From Planctomycetota bacterium (GTDB lineage Bacteria; Planctomycetota; Planctomycetia; Pirellulales; Pirellulaceae), in assembly GCA_016872775.1 (NCBI GenBank), contig VGZA01000017.1, positions 1 to 64,000 on the forward strand: a stretch of DNA of 64,000 nt. Reading direction: 5' to 3'. The position numbers and the translations under genes were made by a program. This document shows positions 1 to 9,288 of the stretch, in pieces. How positions within the stretch are numbered: the stretch's first letter is position 1; the number at the start of each line of letters is the position of its first letter. The notes beneath the pieces were generated by a model. The model was not told the origin of the DNA, searched no databases, and saw only the letters and a list, made by a program, of their open reading frames with translations.

Positions 1-173
1 ATCCCTCCCATCCCGCCCATCCCGCCCATGCCACCGCCGCCACCCATCTCGCCGGCCATGGAACTTGATCGTTCGGAATTCAGGTCGGGCGGCACTTCCT
101 TGGAACTTTCTCCGCAACCGTGCAAGAAGAGTGCGCAGCAGGCGAAGATCAGTGCGATGTCAGATCGGCGCAT
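1..173 (-). CDS. Gly/Met-rich lipoprotein, N-terminal part
   Basis: Partial gene that runs off the left edge. Reading leftward from the ATG at 173 gives a basic start (MRRSD), a hydrophobic stretch (IALIFACCALF) and a lipobox-like LHGC near residue 20, so a lipoprotein signal peptide. After about 20 polar residues it enters a low-complexity tract of GGM/GGMGG repeats that continues past base 1. No enzymatic function can be read. Planctomycetes encode many short lipoproteins with Gly/Met-rich tails. The intergenic region 174-354 lies between it and the divergent PQQ gene and probably holds both promoters. Confidence 0.6.
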   Translation of the reverse strand, partial: MRRSDIALIFACCALFLHGCGESSKEVPPDLNSERSSSMAGEMGGGGGMGGMGGMGG

Positions 174-354
174 GGGAAAACCTCGGATTGGGATCCAGTA
201 TTGGCGAAGATTTCGATCTCGTCTCTAATGCAGTCAGTTTTATCCGAGACAATATTCCGCGGCAAGAAGGTCGTGATCGGATAGAAAAGCCGCCGCTAAT
301 CTAGAGATCGTTCAAAACAGATTTATTCCCGCGATTTTCTTCCACGATGGAACC

Positions 355-2163
355 ATGAAAACTCTACGAATTTGGCCTGCGGTCGTTTTTCTCATTTTCC
401 TCGTGGCTTTACAGGTCGTTCCCTCCTTATGGAGGGAACTGTCTTTTCCGATGTTCATTCTGACTTTTACCGCGCCGATGGTATGTGCCCTTGGGATGGC
501 CATCTGGTGGTTATTCGCGAGCCGGGCGACCTGGACGCAGCGGCTGCTGGGGGGCGGCATCACGTTTGCCGCCTGTATCGCATCGATTCTGATTGCGGAT
601 CCAACGATGCGCAGCCTGGCCTTCCCGATTTTCGTACTTCCGACCGGGGTCAGCTCGTTCGCGTTGACGGCGATCCTGTTGACATGGTGGGGGCGGCGTG
701 CACCGAACCTGGATTCGTCGCTACGCTCGGGTACGGCGATACCGGCATGGTCGGCGGTAACAATCGGTTCGCTGGGGTTCCTTGCCTGGGCAGCGGTACG
801 CTCGGATGGTATCGACGGCTCGTTCAAGACCGAATTGCGTTGGCGTTGGACTCCAACGGCCGAAGCGCGCTACCTCGAACTACTCAAGACGCGACCGGCG
901 GCCGCGAAAGCGAGCTCCCCGGCGGACGGCGATGCGACCGGGGAGACCATTGGGGACGCGGCAACGGACGCGCTTGGCGAGATTCTCTGGCCGCGATTTC
1001 GCGGCCCGAACGGTGATAGCGTGATCCGCGATGTCGTGCTGGACAGCGCATGGAAAGAAACACCGCCGCGAGAACTGTGGCGGATCCCGATAGGCCCCGG
1101 ATGGTCGTCTTTCGTCGTGGCCGGCAACCGGTTATTCACTCAAGAGCAACGCGAAGATCACGAAGTCACGCTATGCCTCGACGCCGCCTCCGGTGCCGAG
1201 TTGTGGACGCACGGGACGCAGGATGCGGAGCGCTTCTGGGAGCCGGTCGCCGGCACCGGTCCGCGTGCCACGCCCACGCTTCATGAAGAGATGTTGTTTG
1301 TTCTCGGTGCGACCGGCATCCTGGAACGGCTCGACCCGCGCACCGGCAAGTCCGTATGGTTGCGGGACCTGCGCAAGGACGCACAACGCTCGCCACCCAC
1401 CTGGGGATTCTCGTCGTCGCCGTTGATTATCGGTTCCAACGTTGTCGTGCACGCCGGAGGCGCCGACGGCAAGGGCATTCTCGCGTATGACATCGATAGC
1501 GGGGAGCTGCGATGGCAGGCACGCGCTGGCGATCATAGCTACAGTTCGCCGCATCGAGCTCGCCTTGGTGACCAGGAATTTGTCCTGATGCTGACGAATA
1601 ATGGCTTAACCGCCGTCGATCCGGAATCGGGTGAAATCGCCTGGGAACATTCTTGGGAATATCAAGGTTATCGCGTCGTGCAGCCGCTGATCGTGGACGG
1701 AAGCAGCATCCTCTTGGGAACGGGAATGGACACCGGCACCATGCGCATCGACGTATCCCGCAAGGACAGCGAAGGAAACTTCTACGAATGCTGGCTGTCG
1801 CCTGCGATGCGCCCCGACTTCAATGACTATGTGGCGCATCGCGGTCACCTGTATGGGTTCGACCGCAACATGTTCGCGAGCATCGATCTGGAAACAGGAA
1901 AGCGCAATTGGAAAGGTGGCCGCTATGGCAACGGTCAGGCACTGCTCTTGTCGGATGCCGATCAGATTCTGGTGCTGTCGGAAACGGGGGAACTTGTGCT
2001 GCTCGAGGCGAATCCCAAGCGACTCACCGAACTGGCGCGCCAGAAGATCCTGAGCGGCAAAACCTGGAATCACCCGGTGCTGATCGGCGACAAGCTCTAC
2101 GCGCGCAACGGCGAGGAGGCGGTCGCTTACGCGTTGCCAATGACGAAGCGAAGCGCGCATTAG
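355..2163 (+). CDS. membrane-anchored PQQ-like beta-propeller protein
   Basis: 602 aa. Residues 1-150 contain about four hydrophobic segments, followed by a linker (about 150-210) and then the propeller entry motif WPRFRGPNGDS near residue 220. The rest consists of repeated blades with the typical A-x-D-x-x-(S/T)-G-x-x-x-W signatures (for example LDAASGAELW, LDPRTGKSVW, YDIDSGELRW, VDPESGEIAW, IDLETGKRNW). This is the PQQ_2 / outer-membrane-assembly-like propeller family, very expanded in Planctomycetes. There is no sign of a real PQQ-dependent dehydrogenase active site, so a scaffold or sensor role is as likely as catalysis. The downstream minus-strand gene ends convergently within 4 bases. 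Confidence 0.85.
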   Translation: MKTLRIWPAVVFLIFLVALQVVPSLWRELSFPMFILTFTAPMVCALGMAIWWLFASRATWTQRLLGGGITFAACIASILIADPTMRSLAFPIFVLPTGVSSFALTAILLTWWGRRAPNLDSSLRSGTAIPAWSAVTIGSLGFLAWAAVRSDGIDGSFKTELRWRWTPTAEARYLELLKTRPAAAKASSPADGDATGETIGDAATDALGEILWPRFRGPNGDSVIRDVVLDSAWKETPPRELWRIPIGPGWSSFVVAGNRLFTQEQREDHEVTLCLDAASGAELWTHGTQDAERFWEPVAGTGPRATPTLHEEMLFVLGATGILERLDPRTGKSVWLRDLRKDAQRSPPTWGFSSSPLIIGSNVVVHAGGADGKGILAYDIDSGELRWQARAGDHSYSSPHRARLGDQEFVLMLTNNGLTAVDPESGEIAWEHSWEYQGYRVVQPLIVDGSSILLGTGMDTGTMRIDVSRKDSEGNFYECWLSPAMRPDFNDYVAHRGHLYGFDRNMFASIDLETGKRNWKGGRYGNGQALLLSDADQILVLSETGELVLLEANPKRLTELARQKILSGKTWNHPVLIGDKLYARNGEEAVAYALPMTKRSAH

Positions 2164-3368
2164 CGCGAGTACGTCGGCCGGTCGAGCGGATCATCGTCGT
2201 CAATGACCCAGGTCGCCAGGATGTCGGTCACGACCGACCATTGCTGTTGTCGAGCCGCGCGCAAGGCGTCTTCCACGGCTTGGCTCAGGGATGGGGTAAA
2301 CGGGATCGGAGTTGCGGGAGGTGGGGGTTCGGGAACGAGTCGTTTTGCGATGAGCTCGATCAATTCCGGCACGCCTTCACCGTGTAAGGCGCTGACCGGC
2401 ACTGCGTCGGGCCGGCCGGCGTTCGGGTGTTCCTCGAGCAGATCCGATTTGTTGGCGACCCAAATTACGCGCGGCGCCGGGAATTCGGCGTGAGGCATCC
2501 CTGCTCCTGGCTCCCGCGCGTCGGTGACATCGATCACCAGATCCGCGCTCTCGATTGCCTTCCTGGCGAGTTCGATTCCCTGCAGTTCGATCGCGTGCCG
2601 GGTATCTCGAATGCCCGCCGTATCACAGATCACGACCGGCCATCCGTCGATCAAGGTGTTCTCCTCGAGCAGATCGCGAGTTGTGCCTGCTTCGTCGTGC
2701 ACGAGAGCGCGCGGGAATCCCAGCAACCTGTTCACCAGCGTGCTCTTGCCGACGTTGGGTCGGCCGGCGATGACGACGCGCCACGGTTCGGTCAGGTGCC
2801 GGCCGAATTCGCTGTATTGGTCCAGCTGCTCCAGTCGCGCCACAACCTCGTCGCTCCGTTGTTGCGACACGGCGTCGTGGATTCCCCGCAGTTCGGATCG
2901 CAGGGCACCGTGGAATTGTTCCAGCAGATAACCGACGGTGCGTAAAGAAGGCGCGTCCGACAGGCTCCGTAGTGCTTGCTGGGCGAGGCGATTCAGTCCC
3001 GGGTCGCAGCTGAGTGCGAACCGATCCGCTTCCCGCCGGCAACCCGTCGATTCCAACCCGCGCATGATCCGTTTCGCCGCCCAATCGCCGCCGTGGCAAT
3101 GGACTTCCACGCGTTCCGGGCCAAGAAAGCGCACCACCACGTCTTCGCGGCAACGATCACCGGGGGAAGTCCAGGTCCCGTAGACAATTCGCTCCGATGG
3201 GAACTCGGGTTCCTGCGTGGCGACGGGGGAGGCCGATCCTCGCGCCGGCTGAAAGAACCTTCTTACGCGTTGCGGCGCGGCGTCACCCACGACCGCGACG
3301 GTCGCAATCGCACCGCGGCCCGACGGCGTCAACAGCCCGATTCGGCAGCCTGTCGATTTCCCGTTCAC
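2160..3368 (-). CDS. MnmE/TrmE-like GTPase lacking the catalytic C-terminus
   Basis: 402 aa with a GTG start at 3368 that overlaps the coaX stop (GTGA), so translationally coupled. Residues about 1-120 match the MnmE N-terminal folate-binding domain (TPSGRGAIATVAV; EDVVVRF...HCHGG). A helical segment follows, then an inserted G domain: G1 GRPNVGKS (202-209), G2 TT (229-230), G3 DTAG (249-252), G4 NKSD (306-309), G5 SALHG (326-330). MnmE proteins (about 450 aa) end with a long helical half and the C-x-G-K motif whose cysteine is needed for tRNA U34 modification. This protein ends at PTYSR with only about 45 residues after the G domain and no such cysteine. It is probably a paralogue with another role; the N-terminus excludes Era or Der. 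It lies last in obg-coaX-mnmE-like. Confidence 0.8.
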   Translation of the reverse strand: MNGKSTGCRIGLLTPSGRGAIATVAVVGDAAPQRVRRFFQPARGSASPVATQEPEFPSERIVYGTWTSPGDRCREDVVVRFLGPERVEVHCHGGDWAAKRIMRGLESTGCRREADRFALSCDPGLNRLAQQALRSLSDAPSLRTVGYLLEQFHGALRSELRGIHDAVSQQRSDEVVARLEQLDQYSEFGRHLTEPWRVVIAGRPNVGKSTLVNRLLGFPRALVHDEAGTTRDLLEENTLIDGWPVVICDTAGIRDTRHAIELQGIELARKAIESADLVIDVTDAREPGAGMPHAEFPAPRVIWVANKSDLLEEHPNAGRPDAVPVSALHGEGVPELIELIAKRLVPEPPPPATPIPFTPSLSQAVEDALRAARQQQWSVVTDILATWVIDDDDPLDRPTYSR

Positions 3369-4240
3369 GGGAGCGCCTCGTTGCCCATGCCGGTCGCTCC
3401 ATCCTGCAGGCTTGCGGCGATTCGAGCGATCCCGCGCAAACACATTTCGGGCACAAACTCTGCTTGAGGCCCCAGTACCGGAACGAGTCCCTGCGCATCG
3501 CCGCCCGATACGAAAACCATCGGCGTCTCGGCCAATTCGGCTGCGATACGCGTCACGAGTTCTCGGGCCGCGCCGGAAAAGCCCCAGAACAGGCCGCTGC
3601 GGATGGCCGATTCGGTATCCCTGCCGATCGGGCTGGGCGGCAGGTCGCGCGACGAGACGCCGACCTCGGGAAGCAGATCGGCCTGAACCGCCAGTGCTTT
3701 GCCGGCCAGACGATAACCTGGAAAAATCGAGCCACCCAGGAACGCACCCTCGGAGGAAACGGCATGGACCTTGAGTGCCGTCCCCGCGTCGACAACAATC
3801 GCCGGCCGTCGCGCGGGACGCAACCAATTCGCAGCCACCGACGTCGCGAGTCGATCCAGGCCGACTCGCTCGGGAACACGCACCTCGATGCGAAGCGGCA
3901 CGTCGCGATAGGTCAGCAACCGGTAACTGTCGGCGGGTCGGTGTCTTCGAATCCAGTTGCTCAGAGCGCGTTCCCGTTCGCGCTGCACGCTGGCAACAAC
4001 CCACTGAACCGGAGAGTCAGGAAGCGTGTGTTCAAAGGCGTTCCACAATTCCTGGCCGACGTTAAGCGCCGGCGCTTCCTCCGTACCGGCCGTCCCTTCG
4101 ACCGCCCGTTTCGGCCAAAAACCTTCGTAATGAAATTCCCAGACGCGCTGCGGGACGTCGAGTTCGGAACCGCCGACCGATGGAAACCGGCCGATTTTCA
4201 AGGCGCTGTTTCCGATATCGACGGCAAGCAAGCAGTTCAT
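3365..4240 (-). CDS. coaX: type III pantothenate kinase
   Basis: 291 aa. Phosphorylates pantothenate, the first step of coenzyme A synthesis. It shows the ASKHA-fold landmarks of the CoaX family: an N-terminal phosphate-binding motif (LLAVDIGNS, residues 4-12), a central [15 protein letters not shown] segment and [10 protein letters not shown], and a late FVSGGDA nucleotide-binding motif. Type III kinases are monovalent-cation dependent and feedback-insensitive. The ATG at 4240 overlaps the obg stop codon (ATGA), and its own stop overlaps the GTG of the MnmE-like gene, so all three are likely co-translated. Confidence 0.9.
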   Translation of the reverse strand: MNCLLAVDIGNSALKIGRFPSVGGSELDVPQRVWEFHYEGFWPKRAVEGTAGTEEAPALNVGQELWNAFEHTLPDSPVQWVVASVQRERERALSNWIRRHRPADSYRLLTYRDVPLRIEVRVPERVGLDRLATSVAANWLRPARRPAIVVDAGTALKVHAVSSEGAFLGGSIFPGYRLAGKALAVQADLLPEVGVSSRDLPPSPIGRDTESAIRSGLFWGFSGAARELVTRIAAELAETPMVFVSGGDAQGLVPVLGPQAEFVPEMCLRGIARIAASLQDGATGMGNEALP

Positions 4241-5262
4241 GACGGGTCCTGTTCATCGTCGCGCTGATCAAGTGCTTGCTGATCAAGCGCCCGAACAATT
4301 GCCGCGGTCAGTTGGTTCAGTCCCTGTCCGGTGACCGCGGAAATGGCAAATACTTCTTTGCCCGCTGCCAGCGCGATTCGTTCCCGAACTTCCTCGGCGC
4401 CGGGTAACTCCACTTTGGTAACCACCAGCAGTTCGGGTCGCTCGCCAAGCCTCGGATTGTACTGAACCAGCTCACTGCGGATCGACTCGTAGTTCCGCAC
4501 CGGATCGGTGCCGTCGAACGGGATCGGTTCCACCAGATGCACCAGGATGCCGGCCCGCTCGATGTGTCGCAGGAATTCGTGGCCCAGGCCGATCCCGGTA
4601 TGGGCTCCTTCAATCAGTCCGGGAATATCGGCAATGACAAACGAACGCTCGAAGCTGAACTGCACGCGACCCAGGTTGGGGTATTTGGTGGTGAAAGGAT
4701 AATCGGCGATTTCGGGCCGGGCGCGGGTGAGTCGGCTGAGCAGCGTGCTTTTTCCGGCGTTCGGTTTGCCCACCAATCCCACATCGGCGATGACCTTCAG
4801 CTCCAGCAACAACCTGCGTCGCTCACCAGGTTCCCCACGCGTGAATTCGCGAGGCGCGCGATTCGTGGAAGTTTTGAAATGCGTATTTCCCTTGCCGCCT
4901 TTGCCACCTTGCGCCGCGACAAAACGCTCGCCCTGGAACGTCAAGTCTTTAACCACAAAATTCCGTTCGGAATCGATCACCACCGTTCCGGGCGGGACTT
5001 GGATCACGATGTCGTCGGCGCTGCGTCCCGAGCAGTTCGCTCCGTGACCACGTTCTCCCGATTCGGCGCGCCAGGTCTTGCGATGAGCGAGCGCCGCCAA
5101 GCTGTTCGCGCCTTCGTGGACCTCCATGATGACACTCCCGCCACTGCCGCCGTCCCCGCCATCCGGCCCGCCATGCGGTACGTATTTTTCCCGGCGGAAA
5201 CTGACACACCCGTCGCCCCCGCTCCCGGCTTCGACATCAATCTGCACGCGATCAAGAAACAT
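4237..5262 (-). CDS. obg: GTPase Obg (ribosome assembly)
   Basis: 341 aa from the ATG at 5262. Obg-fold N-terminus ([15 protein letters not shown], then [21 protein letters not shown]) with the glycine-rich six-helix region, followed by a G domain: G1 [15 protein letters not shown]3 DIPG, switch TTKYPNLG, G4-type TKVE and G5 SAVTG. Late 50S assembly GTPase. The frame extends upstream to 5349, but that extension reads across the terminator that follows rpmA and has no Obg similarity, so the start at MFLDRV is preferred. There is no C-terminal OCT domain. First gene of an obg-coaX-mnmE-like overlap group. Confidence 0.92.
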   Translation of the reverse strand: MFLDRVQIDVEAGSGGDGCVSFRREKYVPHGGPDGGDGGSGGSVIMEVHEGANSLAALAHRKTWRAESGERGHGANCSGRSADDIVIQVPPGTVVIDSERNFVVKDLTFQGERFVAAQGGKGGKGNTHFKTSTNRAPREFTRGEPGERRRLLLELKVIADVGLVGKPNAGKSTLLSRLTRARPEIADYPFTTKYPNLGRVQFSFERSFVIADIPGLIEGAHTGIGLGHEFLRHIERAGILVHLVEPIPFDGTDPVRNYESIRSELVQYNPRLGERPELLVVTKVELPGAEEVRERIALAAGKEVFAISAVTGQGLNQLTAAIVRALDQQALDQRDDEQDPS

Positions 5263-5286
5263 GGCAATACGGCCCCGCGCCATCAA

Positions 5287-5318
5287 CAAAAAAAGGGACG
5301 TCCCCGACGGGCGTCCCT
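5287..5318 (-). terminator. intrinsic terminator after rpmA
   Basis: On the minus strand, a 7-bp stem AGGGACG/CGTCCCT (arms 5312-5318 and 5294-5300) is followed by a run of seven T (5294-5288). This is a textbook Rho-independent terminator placed between rpmA (stop at 5376) and the obg start at 5262. It suggests that rpmA is transcribed separately from obg, or with partial read-through. Confidence 0.85.
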
Positions 5319-5375
5319 CTTGGAAAATCTGACTGCCGAGATTGCGCATCCAGGTCGCAACCGTCCATGTTCGGA

Positions 5376-5639
5376 TCAGTTGGCCTCGGCGGCCGTCGAC
5401 GAAACTACGTTCACCCGACGCCCTCCCTGGTCAAATTTGACTTCGCCGTCGACCAAGGCGTACAACGTGTAATCCCGGCCCTGACCGACGTTCTTACCCG
5501 CGAAAAATCGCGTGCCAACCTGCCGCACGAGAATATTGCCGGCAATCACCTGCTGCCCGCCATAACGCTTCACGCCCCGGCGCTGCGCATTGGAATCGCG
5601 GCCATTTCGCGACGAGCCTTGACCTTTTTTATGAGCCAT
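5376..5639 (-). CDS. rpmA: 50S ribosomal protein bL27
   Basis: 87 aa. N-terminus [17 protein letters not shown] with the conserved block [12 protein letters not shown], then [26 protein letters not shown] and DGEVKF. These are the signature segments of bL27, which reaches the peptidyl-transferase centre with its N-terminal tail. A strong Shine-Dalgarno (AAGGGG) lies about 8 nt before the ATG. bL27 usually follows rplU (bL21); here the upstream neighbour is an unrelated secreted protein gene and no bL21 is seen. The rpmA-obg order itself is the classical one. Confidence 0.95.
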   Translation of the reverse strand: MAHKKGQGSSRNGRDSNAQRRGVKRYGGQQVIAGNILVRQVGTRFFAGKNVGQGRDYTLYALVDGEVKFDQGGRRVNVVSSTAAEAN

Positions 5640-5756
5640 ATCAATACCCCTTGCTGCCTCGCCCCGCTACCCTGCACCGCTACCTTGCACCTGCCACCGA
5701 GTACGGAGGACCATCGCCAAATTGTACCGGTAAAAACCGTGGCGCAAGGTGCGAAT

Positions 5757-6764
5757 TTAGCGGTAAACCCAGACGTGATCAAGGGGTTCTTGAATGCCGT
5801 AGTGCATGAAAATCTCGGTCTGCTCCAGCGGGTCTTTCTCCAGACGGATCCCATAATGCACTTCTTCCTCATGTTCCGCGATCGAATCGCCGGCGCGCCA
5901 GAAATTCAGCTGCAGCGTCTTCATCGCGAAAGCCCGCCCCGAGGCCGGCGGCTTTCCCTTTTCATAGCCATCCGGTGCCGGAAGATCGGCCATTCGGTAG
6001 GAATTCGTCAATCCTTGGACATAGATGCGGAAAAAATCGATACGCGGATCGACATCTTCCCAGACCACATACCCCCACACCGATCGATCGACATTCTCGT
6101 CGCTGGCCGGAATCGCGACCTTGTTGATTTCGATGGTGCTGTACAATTTCACTCGCTTTCCGGTCTGCGGATCCCGCGATTCCCGTTCCTCAATCGCCTT
6201 GGCGGCGATCGGCAGCGAGCGGTCGAGGTATTCTTTTTCGACGTATTGGTCGTCGATAAAGGCCTTTCCGGCGAAAACAAAGTGGGGTGAAAACCGCAGT
6301 TCGGGTGCCGTTCCGGGCTGGACTTCGTACGTAATGTTGCCGAAGTCATCGGTCTTGGCGACCGGCGTGAGTTGGGTTCCCAGATTCTTGACGCGATAGA
6401 CCATATACCATAGGTACTTGCGCTGCATGCGTCCGGTGGTCTGAGGGATATCGACGTAGATGCGTCGGACCGGTTTGAACGCGAATTCCAAAGCCCAGAC
6501 CGGACGTCGCAATGTCACCGCCTTGGCTCGCTCCAGCAGGGTTTCTTTCTTGGCGGCATAATTCGGTTTCCAGTCCAGGTTGGCGTAGTCCGTGAGAATC
6601 TCGACCAACGGCATCGGTCCGGTCGCCGCCTCTTCCTCCAGGCTGTCGGGACTGATGACGGTGAGGACTCCCGGCGCGAAATTGCGCATTTCCTCCTGCT
6701 GACCAAAAGCACTCGCTGCGAGAAGACTGAGCAACGACAGCAACACTGTCCCGCGGAGAATCAT
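5757..6764 (-). CDS. secreted planctomycete hypothetical protein
   Basis: 335 aa from the ATG at 6764 (MILRGTVLLSLLSLLAASAFGQQ, a clean Sec signal peptide cleaved after AFG). A longer start at 6806 would put charged residues in front of the signal, so it is less likely. The mature protein has no motif I can assign. It contains segments such as RRIYVDIPQTTGRMQRKYLWYMVYRVKN, PHFVFAGKAF and GYVVWEDVDPRIDFFRIYVQGLTN, and ends LDHVWVYR, which looks like a beta-rich extracytoplasmic domain. No cysteine pairs or catalytic triad are evident. Function unknown. Confidence 0.75.
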   Translation of the reverse strand: MILRGTVLLSLLSLLAASAFGQQEEMRNFAPGVLTVISPDSLEEEAATGPMPLVEILTDYANLDWKPNYAAKKETLLERAKAVTLRRPVWALEFAFKPVRRIYVDIPQTTGRMQRKYLWYMVYRVKNLGTQLTPVAKTDDFGNITYEVQPGTAPELRFSPHFVFAGKAFIDDQYVEKEYLDRSLPIAAKAIEERESRDPQTGKRVKLYSTIEINKVAIPASDENVDRSVWGYVVWEDVDPRIDFFRIYVQGLTNSYRMADLPAPDGYEKGKPPASGRAFAMKTLQLNFWRAGDSIAEHEEEVHYGIRLEKDPLEQTEIFMHYGIQEPLDHVWVYR

Positions 6765-6977
6765 GCGATAATTTCCCGTACAAAATGGACGCGCGACTCG
6801 AAACAAGCTTCGAGCAGTCCGAACCCAACGAAACGCTAGTATAATTACCCTTTTTCTCGTAAATCAAGGATCCGCATACAATTTCGCACTTGCCTTACGT
6901 ATCGGACGGCGCCCTCGGCGGCCCTCAAACCAGGCTCGAAGCCGTACACCCACAGCCTCACCGTATGGGACGTCGCG

Positions 6978-7865
6978 TCATGTCGGAGTTAACGGTTTTG
7001 CGGGGCGAGTTCCGACGTATTTCAGACCGAGCCCCACCAGAATGAACGCGGCGCCGGCCATCGTCCACCAGGCCGGCCAAATCCCCCAGGCAACGAGAAC
7101 CCAAACCGGCATCAACAGCGGCTCCAGCAACCCGATCCCGGACGCCTCATGTCCGGGGAGCGACCTCAGGCCTCGCGCGAACAGCACGTAGGGCAGGCCC
7201 ATTTGGAACATCCCGAACCCGGCCAGCAGCACCCACTGCGTGCCGCTGGACGGCCAGGCATTTCCTTGGATCGCCAGGGGGCCGAGCAGCACGGCCGTCG
7301 TCAGGTGATTGAGCCCGACCAGCCAGGCGCTGTCGAAAGTGCGCAATTGCCTCAGGGAGAGCACGACTCCGGCATAGAACAGTCCCGACGCCACGCCATA
7401 TAGGACGGCCCGCACGCCGCCGTTCCGATCCCCCGTCGTCTGTTCTGCCCTCCATTCAAAATAGAGAATCAACCCGATGCCAACGACGCAGCAGGCGACG
7501 AGGGTCCAATCGCGCCAGTGGGCCGATTCGCGAAAAACGAATACGCCGGCGAGCAGGACCCAGATTGGCGCGGTGCTTTGCATCCAGATCGCGTTTGCCG
7601 GGGAGCCTTCGACCAGCGCGGTGACGTAGGTGAAGTTCATCGCGGCGAACGTGAGCACCGCGGGCAGCAGTTTCCACGACCAGCGTGGTTGTCGCACCAT
7701 GGGCAGCAGGATCAGGCAGGCGAAGGCTGCGCGCCAGAACGCCAGTCCGGCCGGCAGCCAGCCGCTGAAAAATGGTGCGCGGGCGAAGAAACCGCTGGAG
7801 CTCCAAAGCAGCGCAGCGGCGACCACAAGCCATCTGCCGCGCGTCGAACTGCCTGGGTCTGCCAT
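6978..7865 (-). CDS. EamA/DMT-superfamily transporter
   Basis: 295 aa, ten predicted membrane helices in two five-helix halves, the drug/metabolite transporter (RhaT/EamA) layout. The N-terminus reads AAALLWSSSGFFARAPFF, the typical EamA first helix, and the second half begins near GVASGLFYAGVVLSLRQL. Substrate cannot be predicted; family members export amino acids, metabolites or drugs. It starts only 13 nt after the stop of the PQQ gene 7879-9156, so the two are likely one transcript. Confidence 0.85.
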   Translation of the reverse strand: MADPGSSTRGRWLVVAAALLWSSSGFFARAPFFSGWLPAGLAFWRAAFACLILLPMVRQPRWSWKLLPAVLTFAAMNFTYVTALVEGSPANAIWMQSTAPIWVLLAGVFVFRESAHWRDWTLVACCVVGIGLILYFEWRAEQTTGDRNGGVRAVLYGVASGLFYAGVVLSLRQLRTFDSAWLVGLNHLTTAVLLGPLAIQGNAWPSSGTQWVLLAGFGMFQMGLPYVLFARGLRSLPGHEASGIGLLEPLLMPVWVLVAWGIWPAWWTMAGAAFILVGLGLKYVGTRPAKPLTPT

Positions 7866-7878
7866 CGCCGCCTTTGCG

Positions 7879-9156
7879 TCAGTCGATGCGATAGGTGTGG
7901 GTCGTGGTACGGAGGATCAAGCTGTTACCGATGACGGCCGGCGAGGCCATGAAGCCGGATTCGAACTTATTCTGGGCGACAAGCGTGAATTTTCGACGCG
8001 CTTCGATCACGGGCGCCGTGCCATCCTCGCTGAAAAAATAGACCTTGCCCGCGGCATGGATTGGCGAGGCGGTGAAGACGCCGCCGACGCGCTCCTGCCA
8101 GACCGTGTCGCCGCTCAGGGCGTCGACACAGGACAGCACCCCATTGTCCGTCCCCATGAACAGCAGGTCGTCGACCAGAATCGGCGAACTGTACCGCGGA
8201 GCGCCCTTGGTGAGTTTCCAGGCAACGTGGCTGCCGGTGACGTCTCCCTGACCGTCGGCGCGGACGGCAAAAAACTTGAATCCACCGTCCGCGGTCCCGA
8301 TGTAGAACAGGTCGTGTCCAAACACGGGTCTCCCCGAGGCGTTCATGCCGCCGCTTCGGACGCGCCAGATCTCCTTGCCGGTATCCGGTTCATAGGCGAT
8401 TGTGGCTCCCGCCGAAGGGCTTACCAGCAGCGGCTGGCCGTTGACGCGAAACACCGCGGGCGTGGCATACGCTTTTTTCACGTCGCCATCATCGCTGTCG
8501 TAGTGGATCTGCCGATCCTGTTGCCATCGCGTGGCGCCGGTCGATTTCCAGAGCGCGACCGTATACTGCAGATCAAAACCGTCGAAGGTCAGGAAGAGCA
8601 TATTTCCTTCGACAATCGGCGAGGAACCGGGGCCGCGGTGGTGGTTACAAGGAAGATCCTGACGCTTCCAGAGGATCTTGCCGGTGGCGGTATCGATCGC
8701 CGCGGTTCCGTGGGCTCCGAAATGCACGTAGATCCGGCCTTCCTCGATCACCGGTGTGCTCGACGCGTAGCTGTTCTTGGGAATGCAAAATTGCGGTTCG
8801 GCAATATCAAACACTTGCAGATCATGAATTCGTTTTCCGGTGAGCGGATCGAGGGATTGCGCGAACAACTGTTTGCCGTCCTCGGTCGCATTGGTGACCC
8901 AGATCTGGTCTTTCCAGACGACGGGGGATGACCAGGCTTTCCCGCCGTTTTCGATTTTCCAGCGAACATGTTCCGTTTCGCTCCAGCGCGTCGGCAGGGT
9001 GGTTCCAACGCTGTGGCCGTTGCCGTGCGACCCGCGAAATTGATTCCAGAAATCGTCGCCGTGCAACGGTCGTTCCAGGCAGACGCAGACCTCGAGTACG
9101 ACCGCGAGCCCAACACAGACACCGAAACCGAAACGGCAGCAACGTGGTTTCAACAT
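7879..9156 (-). CDS. secreted PQQ-like beta-propeller protein
   Basis: 425 aa from the ATG at 9156. The start is followed by a hydrophobic signal-like stretch (CVGLAVVLEVCVCL). Propeller entry FWNQFRGSHGNGHSV, then repeated blades with LDPLTGKRI, IDTATGKILWKRQD, YEPDTGKEIWRV and VDALSGDTVWQERV. Related to the protein at 355-2163 but without membrane helices, so periplasmic. The family has no assigned reaction in Planctomycetes. Upstream partner of the EamA transporter in a probable two-gene operon. Confidence 0.85.
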   Translation of the reverse strand: MLKPRCCRFGFGVCVGLAVVLEVCVCLERPLHGDDFWNQFRGSHGNGHSVGTTLPTRWSETEHVRWKIENGGKAWSSPVVWKDQIWVTNATEDGKQLFAQSLDPLTGKRIHDLQVFDIAEPQFCIPKNSYASSTPVIEEGRIYVHFGAHGTAAIDTATGKILWKRQDLPCNHHRGPGSSPIVEGNMLFLTFDGFDLQYTVALWKSTGATRWQQDRQIHYDSDDGDVKKAYATPAVFRVNGQPLLVSPSAGATIAYEPDTGKEIWRVRSGGMNASGRPVFGHDLFYIGTADGGFKFFAVRADGQGDVTGSHVAWKLTKGAPRYSSPILVDDLLFMGTDNGVLSCVDALSGDTVWQERVGGVFTASPIHAAGKVYFFSEDGTAPVIEARRKFTLVAQNKFESGFMASPAVIGNSLILRTTTHTYRID

Positions 9157-9288
9157 GAAACAATCCTGAAAGAACGTGGAAGTGGAACGGACGGCGGAGA
9201 ACAAAGGTAACGATGGCGACAACGGGGCAGGCCCGGATTATAACGGGTATGCGGCGCGGATTGCGAGCGACTCTCGAGGAACGGCATC

